Positions 22,927 to 36,333 of a DNA stretch of 64,000 nucleotides are shown piece after piece. The notes under the pieces were generated by a model. It ran no database searches. It saw only the letters and a program-made list of their open reading frames with translations, and was not told the origin of the DNA. The stretch covers positions 124,001-188,000 of the forward strand of contig JARFXM010000002.1 of the NCBI GenBank assembly GCA_029532625.1. Direction: 5' to 3'. Each line of letters opens with the position of its first letter. The first letter of the stretch is position 1. The position numbers and the translations under genes are program-made. The DNA comes from Lomentospora prolificans (taxonomy: Eukaryota; Ascomycota; Sordariomycetes; Microascales; Microascaceae).

Positions 22927-23895
22927 TCAGAAGAGGCTTCGGGCGCCATAATACCCGAGCACGCCGACCACCAAAAGAATGCCGGCCCATCTTTTCGCAC
23001 CCTCCATGAGTATTTGGCCAGCTAATCCTTCGATCGCCTCGGCGTCGTTCGCGCGGGGGAACGGCTCGTTCGGAATAGGTTTCCCTAAGACTTTCGCGAT
23101 CGGACCCCAGCCCTCACTCAACTCCATCATGTGGAACTTGGCGGGCGGCGTGGCTTCTCGGACGTATTCGTTGTGCTCGTCCATTCGTTCTATGCGGAAT
23201 TAGCAGTCTTTTGTCTGTCTCAAAGTGTTGTCGAACTCACTGTCTGTCATGGGCCCCCACCTCTCCTCTTGTCTGTGGCTATGGTCAGGAATGGACATTG
23301 AACACTTCATCTCGGGATCGGATATGTGGATGGATGCATAATTACTGCTCTGAGAATTGCGTCACGAGCTTCGGATACCATCTCTTTCCGGGGACTGGGG
23401 CGAGGAACCAATTCAGGTAACCCATGCTTGCCTGATCCGAAATCGAGCCCCAGCTCTTCCACCATTTATCTCGGTCGCGTCTCACGCATATAACCTCTGC
23501 ATTAGGGTATAATTCTACAAGTTCGGCAATGAAGCAGTTCCCCGGGGCATCCGTGATGGCGACGAAGCCGGCCGTGGCTTCCCGTAATAGCTTGAGGAGT
23601 CGCGGTCTATCCTTCCGAGCCGCAAAGATATCGTACCACAGTTTGACGTAGGCTAGGGGTTATCGCAAGCATTGTCAGCGCTTGAATCGAAGCGACCTTG
23701 AATCGCGCATGGGTTTTATTTGCAAATAGTACCATCTTCGCGCCCGAGGAGCTGGGATCCGCCATGCATGACGGGCCCATCTAGAATCTTTTCTAGTGCC
23801 AGCGCCATTGAAAGTGTTCCTGTCCTGGAGTACCCCGCCCCGATGACCTTCAAGGTCTTGTTTGGGTCCGTTGGAACCGAAGCTGTACCGCCCAT
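22927..23895 (-). CDS. P-loop sulfotransferase-like protein (Sulfotransfer_4 type), membrane-anchored
   Basis: Exons in transcript order are 23895-23733, 23652-23346, 23278-23241 and 23189-22927, giving 256 residues. The N-terminus has the family nucleotide loop (VIGAGYSRTGTLSMALAL) and HGGSQ. Then come ITDAPGNCFIAELVELYPNAEVICVRRD, and after a 38-base mini-exon the YDxHN-like segment (RMDEHNEYVREATPPAKFH) and the GWGPIAKVLGKPIPNEPFPRAND tail. This is the order found in the fungal sulfotransferase-like family that often occurs in metabolite clusters. A C-terminal hydrophobic helix (AGILLVVGVLGYYGARSLF) suggests membrane anchoring. The mini-exon is supported by phase and fit. Whether it transfers sulfate from PAPS is unproven for many members. 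Confidence 0.85.
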
Positions 23896-25091
23896 TTCCA
23901 GAGTATGCTACCTGGCTGTAGATGGAGAAGGTTTTCTTCTGGCGCCGTGATCTGTCCGAGCTCAGTTTTCGTCAGAGTATTTATTCGCAGCAGCATCACC
24001 GCGCAGTGTACGACATGCGATTCGTCATCATTTCTACGGCCGTATCAACCTGTAAGGGGCGCTATATACCGCCTCTCTGGGAAGAAATGTAGCAGCGAAA
24101 TAGGTGGTGATGTCATTGCCCGATCCTTCTACTACTTGACAGTGAATGCTTGGTGGCACCTACTTCGTTTCAACAAGGGAAGCTGGTAGCCTGGGACCCG
24201 ACACTTGCGGATATGACATAAGTCTAGCTGAGGGACTAGCTCCGGGATGCACGTGACCGCCCAAACGAAGCACTCATGACTTACGAAGGTACCTTCGTAC
24301 AGGTTCTGCTTTCCCAGCCGGGCGGCTCAGACTTCCCCATCTGAAATCCCACAAGAGGCGCATGCGTTGAGGTGGGGAAGCCCCACTTCTGTTTGCACAG
24401 TTTGAAAACCGAAGAGGGACTTACGTGGGGAAGGCATCGTCGGCATTTACCACCCTTCCTCTCTGGCTCGAGTCAACTCCCACTCCACTCTCCACTCTGC
24501 TTCGTGTTCTCGACTTCTCCATGCGGCATACACTCATCTCGGGCCTAATAGGCCCCAACCTGACCGCCGGCCGGCCCTGTGGAAAGTGATGGGTCCATTC
24601 TGCGTTGCATCAGATCGCCTTAGCCTCAACCTTGTGCTCCAGCTTACCTAGCCGCGAAGAGACTGTTTCTGCGTCGAAACACACGCGTACAGGTAGCATG
24701 CCGATGACCTGAGCCGGTCTGTCGGAACTGAAACCACGGCACTGGGTCAAAGGTTCGATTAGCACCAGAGCCCCAAACTTATCTTAAGCAGAGGGCACAG
24801 AGAGGTTGACGCCCTTAACATAATACGAAATGAGATCTATCATTGGTTTGATACGTAAGCCGTTACATATACGAAATGCGGAAGAGTGGGCTCTAGCTAT
24901 GCGACCTTGGAGTGTGCTGTCCGCTGCTATCTGTCACCAGAAGGAGTTTCACGGTTCTCTACAATGCTCTCTATTGATCTTTCACTCAGAAGACTCTATA
25001 CAGATGGTCCCCAGTCTTCCTCCCACCTAGCGCCCCGTCTAATGAGCTACATTATGTACAAAATCCACGGTGGGGATTTACCATCTGGCGT
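23896..25091. other. Intergenic, sulfotransferase promoter and P450 3' side
   Basis: About 1.2 kb without a supported gene. Two GTGGGGAA elements are visible (near 24372 and 24426), matching the SYGGRG core of CreA-type carbon repressors and similar to a cluster upstream of the MFS gene at 27.2 kb. Confidence 0.4.
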
Positions 25092-26525
25092 CTAGGTAAA
25101 CTTTAAGGGGCAACTGATGATGCCCATCTCCGGCATTCTAGCGAATTCTAGGGGTCCATCTATCTCGAAATCCTTTGTATTTCGAAGAATCACCCGTAGT
25201 GCAGTCTGGACAACCCTACACGTTGGGGAATTTCCCGGTTAGTGGATGCTCTTTAGTTGAAATCTTACGGGGGCTCGTCTAATAAACTTACATTCTGGCC
25301 AATGGCATTCCTGCGCACCTGTGCCTTCCTCGACCGAAGGCCATGTGAGCGGCAATATTCGGCCGATGCAAGATGAATTCATCGGGGTTCTCAAAAATTT
25401 CGGGATCGCGGTTGGCCGACGCGTAGGTGACGGTAATGGGCTCGGCTGGCTTGATGGTCTGGCCATGCACTGTGACCTCTCTAGACGCTGTCCTGGCGAA
25501 TCCTCGGTATGGGGAGTAGAGACGAAGGAATTCTTCCATGGCCGCAGGAATTAGCGACTCATCGTTACGGAGTTTATCCTGGAGCTCCTTATCCTCGGAC
25601 AGGTGCTTGCAAATGGAGCCGATAATGATAGGAGGCGCAACCACGCCGACGACGAGAGACTGTCGAAGACAGCCACTTTGGAGAATGTTAGATACTTCTT
25701 GAGAAGATGATGTGCTATTATGGGCGAAGGGCATACTCACACAAGGTGCTCCTCGAGAAGTGGGTTTCCTTCCGAGTCCCGTTCCAGAAGGAGGGACGAC
25801 GCGGGATCTTGCTCGGGGTCCCTAGGATTGACCCGCCTATCCGCGAGGAGGTCCCTAGCAATACCATACATGATCATGGAGTTGGCGGTGACGGTGTCGC
25901 CGTCCTGCATTCTCCAGGCGTTTAGCCAGGCCGCAGCCGTTTTGGCGAGCTTAGGAGCGATCTCTGGCTCGAGGTTCAACCACTCAGTCTCGACCCAGGC
26001 AACAAAGTTGGCGCCAAACTGCGTGCTGATATCACCCTTGCCGGCAGCCAGCAACGGCGCCAGCTCTTCAATCGCGTGCCTTTCCAGGGGCTCGGCCAAC
26101 CTTCGGAGGCGGACGGGTTTGACAGTCCTCTCCAGCGCAGTGCGGAAGGGTGTGTGAGCCGGGGCATCAAAGTTGAGGGGCGGCCTGCGGATGCCGCGGG
26201 GATCGCTGGGAACTACTGCCTTGACGGAGGAAATGTACGTGTCAGAGTCCATGGCGACGCGCTTGACGTCCTCGTACCTCGTCATCAGCCAGTACCCTCC
26301 GTACTGCTTTGTGTGGATGACGGGACACTTTTTTCTCAGGAAGCGGTACTCCTTGTAGATCTTCTCTGGGTCGTTGCTGATGACAGCGTCGGCCTGATCA
26401 ATATCAAAGGGCTTATCGTCAATTTTCAACTCGTCGATAGCCAGCTTGTCATCTAGGGCCGCCTCTCCGGTTACCGGACAGACCCCTGTGGGTAGGGACT
26501 GATAACTGGCGACCTGGGCTGCCAT
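25092..26525 (-). CDS. Soluble bacterial-style cytochrome P450
   Basis: Haem-thiolate monooxygenase of 430 residues; exons in transcript order are 26525-25741, 25675-25292 and 25215-25092. There is no N-terminal membrane anchor, and size and motifs resemble class I bacterial P450s. Seen are ExxR (Glu310, Arg313 in EEFLRLY), YASANRDPEIFENPDEF, and the haem loop AFGRGRHRCAG with Cys382. The terminal exon restores the conserved finish (ALRVILRN, MPEMGIISCPLKF), so the stop is at 25092. Oddity: the I-helix region reads VVGVVAPPIIIG (270-281), without the acid-Thr pair used for oxygen activation, so proton delivery must differ or the enzyme has another chemistry. It is divergent from an MFS transporter. 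Substrate unknown; an old bacterial origin is possible. Confidence 0.9.
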
Positions 26526-27644
26526 GATGCTGCGTGGCTGGTGTTGAGGTGGCAGAGACAGGAATGCGGGATGGTTTGGGCTTGGCGGGTGGATAAGTTG
26601 AATGTGCTGGCTGGTTTTCAAGACGCGATGGTAGCCCGGAAGATGCCTGGCGATTCTCATAGCACGATTCCAGTCGGAAAGAAATGCAGGAAAAGGAGCG
26701 TGAGAGGATATCTGATCATAAATCCTAAACTCCCGACGCTCGTAGCCGCGGAGATTAGGAAAGCAATGGATGGCAATGTGGAAATACTCTCTCAGATCCA
26801 AGCCGCCATGTTCCCAGTGCCCCACCTACAAAATTACCACTATGCCCTCCAGGCTTGCCCAGTGGGGATAATTTTGCAGAGACCTCCTGGTGATATGATA
26901 CCCGTTTACCATCTGGGTGGCCACCTGCGACTGCAGTTCCCCACCTCCATCCTCCTCTGCATGGGGAAGCCCAGGGCTCCCTGGTTGCCAGCGGTCAAGC
27001 TCACCTTCATCGTGGGATCGAGCGGAGAAGCAAACATATGCTCGACCTATTAGGGTGCAACTATTCCAATATTGAGGGACATCGGGCGCAGGACACGTGC
27101 CAGAAACAGTCTGGGGTCTCATTAGCTCCAACTTTCCCCATCGCTACGCGGAGAAGTGCCACTTGGTGGTGGGGAAATATCGTGGGGAAATATCGTGGGA
27201 AAGTGGGAAACGTTGAGTGGGGAAGGCACCAATTCGAGGCGAAAGATATGGCGCTAGACCCTGGAAGGTCAAGCATGAGCAAAAATGTGAGGGGAGAAGA
27301 TGGAGAAGCGACAGGCATTCTCATCCCAAGGGGAATCGGCGTCTGGGGTAATAACCAGGGAGTCTAAATTGGGCGTGTCACTCACCGGGCGCTGTTCCTC
27401 TCTCCAACAATATTTATATACCCAGGGGGGGAACGACCCTTGCCCTCGTGCCGTCAAGGAGGCAATCACCAAGCGATTGCGTCTTCAAATCTTCTATCTT
27501 CTTTTCTTTTTGGCCTTTTGGGACTCGTTGCTGGAAGGGTCTGCTTGGCCTTCCTGACCGTGTCGTTCTTCACCCTAAGCGACCTGCCCTCTTCTTAGCT
27601 CTTCCTCAGCTTTTGGCGCGACCAGAAAAAAAAGTTTTTTCATC
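26526..27644. promoter_or_regulatory. Divergent P450/MFS promoter region
   Basis: A 1.1 kb head-to-head region between the P450 and the ACS transporter, so the two may be co-expressed. It contains the tandem GTGGGG block at 27169-27222 listed separately. No gene is seen in it. Confidence 0.45.
27169..27222 (+). promoter_or_regulatory. Tandem GTGGGG elements (CreA-like)
   Basis: GTGGGG occurs at 27169-27174, 27182-27187 and 27217-27222, with two GTGGGA copies between (27195-27200, 27203-27208). The first two are part of an exact 13-base tandem (GTGGGGAAATATC). GTGGGG fits the SYGGRG consensus of fungal CreA. The block lies about 420 bases before the MFS ATG. Function is inferred. Confidence 0.45.
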
Positions 27645-29542
27645 ATGTCTGACAAAGTTAGTGATGAAAGGCTCGAGGCCGCCGAGACCCGGGACCCAGC
27701 CATCAAGACGATTTTGCAAAGCGCGGAGAGGACACAGGCGCAGCATTACAAGCCCCAGACCGACGAGGAGAGAGCTTTGGACAAGAGGGTGAACAGGAAG
27801 CTCGACTGGATTGTCCTGAGCTTGCTCGCAATCGAATTCATTGTAGGCTCCATTCCCTCGCTTCATCGCGCGGTGCCCCCACCGCATCTTAAAGAGCATC
27901 ATTGCTGACCTCGGCCGATTTCCTTCTATTGCAGTTCTGTGGTATCGACAAGACCAACGTCGGTTTTGTCGCGACCAGCAGCTTCCCTAAGGATGCCGGT
28001 CTCGCCCCTGATGACATTCCCAACTCTCTGTCTCTGGTAGGTGCTGCCGATTTCTCCCGGATGACGAAGAATAAAGAAAAGAAAAAAGGCGAAGCTTCGT
28101 TGCAGTTTCTGCATCACAGGGTTTAGAAACAATAGCCTAACGATTGCCTTGTATTAGTTCTCGGTCACCTATGTCATTCTCCAACCCGTCATGGTCATTC
28201 TCGCTCGCCGCGTCGGTGTCAAGTATTTCATTACCATCCAGTTGATTGTCTGGGGTGGCCTCTGCATGGCCCACGCCGGTGTCAAGGGTTCTGGCTCGCT
28301 CGTCGCGCTCCGACTTCTCATCGGCGCCGCTGAGGCCGGCTTCACCCAGATCGGAATGTTCTACTTGTCCACCATGTACCCCAAGTACAGCGTCGGTTTC
28401 CGTGCCGGTATGTTCACCGGCATGTACTCCATCGCTGGTGCTTTCGCCGGTCTCATCGCCTACGGCTTGCTCAAGATCAACAACGGCCCCGTTCACGGAT
28501 GGCAAGTCGTCTTCCTTCTCGAGGGAGGCGTCACTGTTCTCCTCGGAATTTTGTCCTTCTTCGTCTTCCCCAAGACGCTGGCTACCGCTTGGTTCTTCAC
28601 CCCGGAGGAGCGCGCGCACGCCGTCCGCCGCATGGAGATTGATCTTGCCGGTACCCAGGAGGAAGCCGATGTCGGCAGCACGTCGGTTACCAAACGTGAC
28701 ATCATTGACGTTGCCAAGGACTGGAAGAAGATCTTGACCGTCGTCTTCAACATCACTACCGTTCTTCCCGTTACTGCCTTTACTACTTTCCTCCCCTTGG
28801 TCGTGGCTGGAATGGGTTACAAGGGAACCACTGCCAGTTTGATGAGTGTCCCCCCATTTGTCGCGTGAGTTTCTCCACCCATAATATCAAACGACCATCC
28901 TCTGGCTATGGCTATTAACTTGATATTATCTTTTCCTTCTGTAGTGGTGTGGCTGGTCTTCTTGTCATCGTCTACTCTAGCGACCACTTCAGGGAGCGCT
29001 CCCTGCATACTGTCCTCGGCATGTGTATCGGCCTTGTCGGATTAATCGTCATGGCTGCGTCCACAGACACCAAGCTTCGCTACGGGTTTACTCATGTCTG
29101 CATGGCTGGCGTGTTTGTTGGCGGACCTCTCATCGCCGTGTGGCTTGCAGGAAACACCCCCTGGAAAGGAACCAGGAGCGTAATTTTGGGTGTTAACGGT
29201 TGGTCCAACTTGGCTGGCGTCATTGCCGGCCAGATCTTCAAGAGCAAGTACGCTCCTCGATGTAAGTGTCGGGTCATCCTAATGTCTTTTTCCGGCTATA
29301 AGTATCCAAGAAGATTTTGCTAATCCCCGGTCATCCTACCAGACGAAACTCCCCTTTTCATTACCATGGGTATCATGGCCTTCGGTGCCTTGGGTCTGAT
29401 ATTCATTCGCGTCATGTACATGTGGGAGAACAAGAGGAGGTCTGCGGAGATTGCTTCTTGGGATGAGGACCGATTTATTGACGAGGCGAACTCGCTCGAG
29501 AGGCGCGGTGACCAGAGGAAGACTTTCATGTATGGTTACTAA
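27645..29542 (+). CDS. MFS transporter, anion:cation symporter (Dal5/TNA1-like) family
   Basis: Plasma-membrane carrier of 507 residues with 12 predicted helices; exons 27645-27842, 27935-28036, 28158-28864, 28945-29261 and 29343-29542. Family features are a long charged N-terminus (KRVNRKLDWIVLSLLAIEFI), FCGIDKTNVGFV after helix 1, RLLIGAAEAGFTQIGMFYLSTMYP, and the central loop ending in RDIIDVAKDWKKIL. ACS members move organic anions such as allantoate, nicotinate, pantothenate or tartrate; this one cannot be assigned. Divergent from the P450, it could export or import that pathway's compound. All splice phases fit. Confidence 0.93.
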
Positions 29543-32619
<3,077 letters not shown>

Positions 32620-33130
32620 GGAATTACGATAGCCAAGCGTGGAAACATGAGGTTTCATCGCGTCACAATGGATCGTGTATTGGGGCAGAATTTGGAGTGC
32701 GCAGACCTTGTTGAGCTGGCCCACGAGTGCGGGACACACTGCGTAGCGGCGAAGGCGGCGATCGGTCTCAAAGACAGCTCGGTGTTAAGCACCCAATGCT
32801 TGTCCTTCAAGTTCATCTACGAAGCAAAAAAGGTTTCCTCCCACTCCCTTGAGACTTTACTTGGTTCCGCCTTCCAACAGGAAGCAGCTCGCTCTAGCCC
32901 ACCGTAAATTCGAGGAGCACCTATCGAATAAATCGTTGAAGCATAGTGTTAGGCCGCCTATATTATTACTTCTCCTAGTTGACATTGTTTGCAGCCTTCA
33001 GTAGTAGTTAGTAGGCTGAGGCGAACCGCTCATATACCACTGGCAACTCCCCGGGGGTTGAGTCTGGCTGTCGTTTTCCCGGCTGAACGGTCTAAAGCGT
33101 GATGCTGGCCGGTAACTCACGCGACTCTAC
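32620..33130. other. Intergenic, GMC 3' side
   Basis: About 510 bases. No intact promoter-proximal exon for the downstream reductase-like locus could be found here, which supports its being decayed. Confidence 0.4.
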
Positions 33131-33980
33131 GGCAGGCCGGGGGTCCTCTCGGGACTGAAGTCTTCGCCGAAGGCGTGTTCACCGTGTCTGTCTTTCTCGC
33201 AGTTCTTCCAAGTCAACCTTCCCCTCGCATATCAAAGTCTACAAAGTGGATGACGACTGCCCGCTGGACCAGCTAGTTGAGGCGTTCAAAGGCAAAGATG
33301 CACTCGTCTCTACTCTCCCAGGACCCTATGCGGTCCATATTCGTATGGCCGATGCTGCTGTCCAAGCTGGCGTCAAGCGTTTCATTCCATCGGAATATGG
33401 GAATAATACTTGCGCTGGAGCTGCTGAGCAAGTCGATCTTTACGCCGATAAAGCCAAGATCATTGCCCACCTCAAGAGCAAAGAGAATACCGGTCTGACC
33501 TGGACTGCCATCCACACTGGCCAATTCTTCGAATGGGGGATGGAAAGCGGATGGCTCGACTATTGCCTAGACGGAAGACGCGTGACCATCTACGACTCGG
33601 GGAACAAGCCATGGTCAACCTCCACTCTCGGCACTGCGAGCACCGCCGTCGCCAAAGCCCTGTCAAAGCCTGGGGAAACAAAGGACAAGCCTACATTCGT
33701 CGCACTTTTTACCATGTCACAGCGAGACGTGCTGAGATCACTCGAAAAGGCTACTGGCGCAGCGTGGGAAGTGAAGACGATGGGTTCCGAGGCTGCGCTC
33801 AAGGAGGCGGCTGGGCTTGACTACAAAGACTCTTAAAAACTTCGTATTCTGATGTTACTCGACGCGGACAATGTTGACAGAGGAGCCGATTTCGAGAATG
33901 GCGGCTTGCTTGCCAATGATATGTCTGGATTGCCGGCGTAAAGGCTGGATGACGTGGTGGAACGGGTTGTTAAGGATAGA
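33131..33980 (+). pseudogene. NmrA/isoflavone-reductase-like gene, decayed
   Basis: Remnant of an NAD(P)-binding NmrA-like reductase of the isoflavone reductase group. The main open stretch (33201-33833) encodes family blocks: SSKSTFPSHIKVYKVD, DALVSTLPGPYAVHIRMADAA, GVKRFIPSEYGNN, TGQFFEWGMESGWLDY, and DSGNKPWSTSTLGT. Upstream, the nucleotide-binding end survives only as a shortened piece (around GGPLGTEVFAEGVFTVSVF), out of frame by one base relative to the rest at about 33195. Downstream, in the same frame, TAA at 33834-33836 is followed by family-like sequence (LLDADNVDRGADFENGGLLAND), then TAA at 33939-33941 and RLDDVVERVV. No ATG opens the frame. Both stops could come from CAA to TAA changes. 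An unseen intron at the first stop is the main alternative to decay. Confidence 0.68.
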
Positions 33981-34290
33981 AGAAGAAAGATTCCTAGCGA
34001 GCTACTAATCTGTACAAAGACATGTCGAATCTCACGGAATGAGGTTTCTAAGCCCATGCAAATGCATTAATGATTGAGGTTTAAAGTCAGTGTTAGCCGC
34101 AAGGACCGGGGAATGACATTCACCCTATTATCGATGGATATTGATAAGAACAAATAGTGGGCATCGTGCTCGTCATTCATTTGAATCTATCTAACGTTTA
34201 TTTCATCAACGTTGAAACCCCTATATAAAGAACCTCCCCCATAAATAACCCATATCCATCTACGGCATAAGCATGAGAGACTTGCTCTCT
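33981..34290. other. Intergenic
   Basis: About 310 AT-rich bases between the decayed reductase and the LAAO stop codon, holding the LAAO 3' region; nothing else seen. Confidence 0.45.
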
Positions 34291-36333
34291 TTAAACAGTA
34301 ATCCACCGGGCCATCCAGGTATCAACGACCTGTTTAGCCTCATCAACGAGGCCAAGATCCAACAAGAGCTGGGTGGTACCGCGAACGGCAGACTCCAGCG
34401 CCGAGAAGATCCAAGCATGAGTAATGCTCGTGTGTTCTCCAATAAAGATGGTGTTATATTCGGTGTTGTGGTAGGCCGGGATGAATAGCTCCTGCTGGCC
34501 GACGGTGGGAGATGCCCAGGCACCAGCTTGGTGCTCATCAACCTCCCAGCACTGACGGTTATAGTTGCCGGTATATTCTTCGTTGGCAATCTCGCCGTGC
34601 ACCTCAACCATAGCGCGCTGGATCATCGCCACATGGTCTTTCTCACTCAGCGCGGCGACGGATCGAGCCATTGTGCCAGAAACATAAGACCCCAGAATAA
34701 CGCCAGGACCAGTCGAGTTGATTTGATAAGAGGGGTAGCAGATGGAGCTAACTCCGGGAATATCGGCGGAACCGCATCCGCCAAAGATGGGGTTCTCCTG
34801 GTGCTCCCAGAATCGAGTTTTGTAGTGAAGGGCGACCTTGCAAGACTGGGCGTAGTTTAGGGTGGAGATGGCTCGGGACAGCAAGCTAGAGTATTGCGGG
34901 GTCCTCCATAGCCTGACTTTCGAGAACGGAACAGCGACCATGGCGTAATCATACTCCTCACTCTGGGGAACCATGGCGAACTCGTCATCTCTCCAGTTAA
35001 CAGACACCTTGGAGGTGGCGTTGTCGTAGGCCAAGCCCTCAACCTTTCTGCCGTACGTGATCTTGCCCTGGACATGCGGCTCAAAGGCGCGGGGAAGAGA
35101 GTTGAGACCCTTGTCAATGGTGCGCCATGTAGTCGCGCCAAAGTAGGTGTTGTCATACCATTCTTCCCACATGGGCGAGTTATCGGAGCCTGACAAGAGG
35201 TCCACGGTGTCCGCATCAAGTCCGAGCTTGTACCGAAGGAAAGCGGTCTCGGACCAGTGGAAAAGACCCTTGTCGATGGCTTCCCGGTGGGCCTGGAAGA
35301 TGTTGGTCGAAATGTTTCGCATCCTCTCCGGGGTGAAATCCAGGAAGTGCTCAACGAATTCGGACGCCAGCTCAGCCTCTTCTGGATCCGCAGCGGTGGC
35401 AGAGGGGTTTCTAAGGGAGGGATCGGCAGCAATTTGGGCGCTAGAAGGGATTTGTCCATTAGGAAGTCGGCCTCCGCGTGAGTTAGCAGGAGTGTTGGGG
35501 TTGCTCTGGATCCAGGGAATGAAGTTGACGGCGAGGTCGGACGAGTTGCCGTTCATCTCATTGAGGACGTCAGCAAGTTGGAATACCATCTTGTGGTCTT
35601 GGATATCCAAAGTCTCGTTGGTGTCCGAGTAGCGAATGGACACGGGAAATCTCATTGGTCCCATTTCTTGGTACTGGTAGTCCGACGGGCTGGTACCATT
35701 CAGATACTTGGTCCGAATACGGCCGCCAATTCGCTCCGTTGACTCAATAATATGCCAGTCATTGATTCCAACCGATGTAAGGAGCAGACTGGTCATCAGG
35801 CCTGAGATGCCGCCTCCGATAATGGCGATCTTCTTGCTCTTGGCCGCATCAGTGACGGTGGCACTTTTGTCGGTTGACTTCAAGTACTTGACGCCATTGA
35901 ACCAGAGACCGGTAGAGTCTCCGATTTCGTGCAGGCTCTCTCGCTTATGGAGGGATTCCGAGAAACTGACAGGCTCCGAACGTCCCAGCAACCTGGACTC
36001 GGAGAATGCATGCAAGCAGCCGCGCTGGGTAACATCCTTCGGCACAGACCAGACGAGACGATCCGGCATGAAGTCGGACCCGCTCAGAAAAAGTGTGGCT
36101 ACTTCATGGTGGCTCTGGCCAACATCTCTCGAGGCGCAGTCGCCGTAGACGATGTTGACGTTGCCCTGAGGAAGCTTGTCGCCGTAGGTGATGTGCACAT
36201 TGTGGACTGATTCGCTAGAGACACTTTCAGGCACTCGGAAGAAGACAGAATCCTGAGCAAGGGGTGCTGGGCTGGCAACTGAGCTTCCAGCAAGGAAGAG
36301 TAGGGGAATGCTTGAAGTCTTAAGCTTCGTCAT
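34291..36333 (-). CDS. Secreted L-amino acid oxidase
   Basis: FAD enzyme that oxidatively deaminates L-amino acids to imino acids (then keto acids and ammonia) with H2O2. It has 680 residues in one exon, near the 695 of Neurospora LAO. The signal peptide is MTKLKTSSIPLLFLAGSSVAS. A pro-region follows, with a Kex2-type Lys-Arg at 130-131; the Neurospora enzyme is likewise made as a precursor losing about 130 residues. FAD-binding GGGISG lies at 173-178, and IIESTERIGGRIRT follows. The C-terminal FAD segment (IFIGEHTSITHAWIFSALESAVRG) is intact. It is transcribed divergently from a secreted RidA protein across a GATA-rich region, consistent with nitrogen-scavenging control. No defects seen. Confidence 0.93.
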   Translation of the reverse strand: MTKLKTSSIPLLFLAGSSVASPAPLAQDSVFFRVPESVSSESVHNVHITYGDKLPQGNVNIVYGDCASRDVGQSHHEVATLFLSGSDFMPDRLVWSVPKDVTQRGCLHAFSESRLLGRSEPVSFSESLHKRESLHEIGDSTGLWFNGVKYLKSTDKSATVTDAAKSKKIAIIGGGISGLMTSLLLTSVGINDWHIIESTERIGGRIRTKYLNGTSPSDYQYQEMGPMRFPVSIRYSDTNETLDIQDHKMVFQLADVLNEMNGNSSDLAVNFIPWIQSNPNTPANSRGGRLPNGQIPSSAQIAADPSLRNPSATAADPEEAELASEFVEHFLDFTPERMRNISTNIFQAHREAIDKGLFHWSETAFLRYKLGLDADTVDLLSGSDNSPMWEEWYDNTYFGATTWRTIDKGLNSLPRAFEPHVQGKITYGRKVEGLAYDNATSKVSVNWRDDEFAMVPQSEEYDYAMVAVPFSKVRLWRTPQYSSLLSRAISTLNYAQSCKVALHYKTRFWEHQENPIFGGCGSADIPGVSSICYPSYQINSTGPGVILGSYVSGTMARSVAALSEKDHVAMIQRAMVEVHGEIANEEYTGNYNRQCWEVDEHQAGAWASPTVGQQELFIPAYHNTEYNTIFIGEHTSITHAWIFSALESAVRGTTQLLLDLGLVDEAKQVVDTWMARWITV

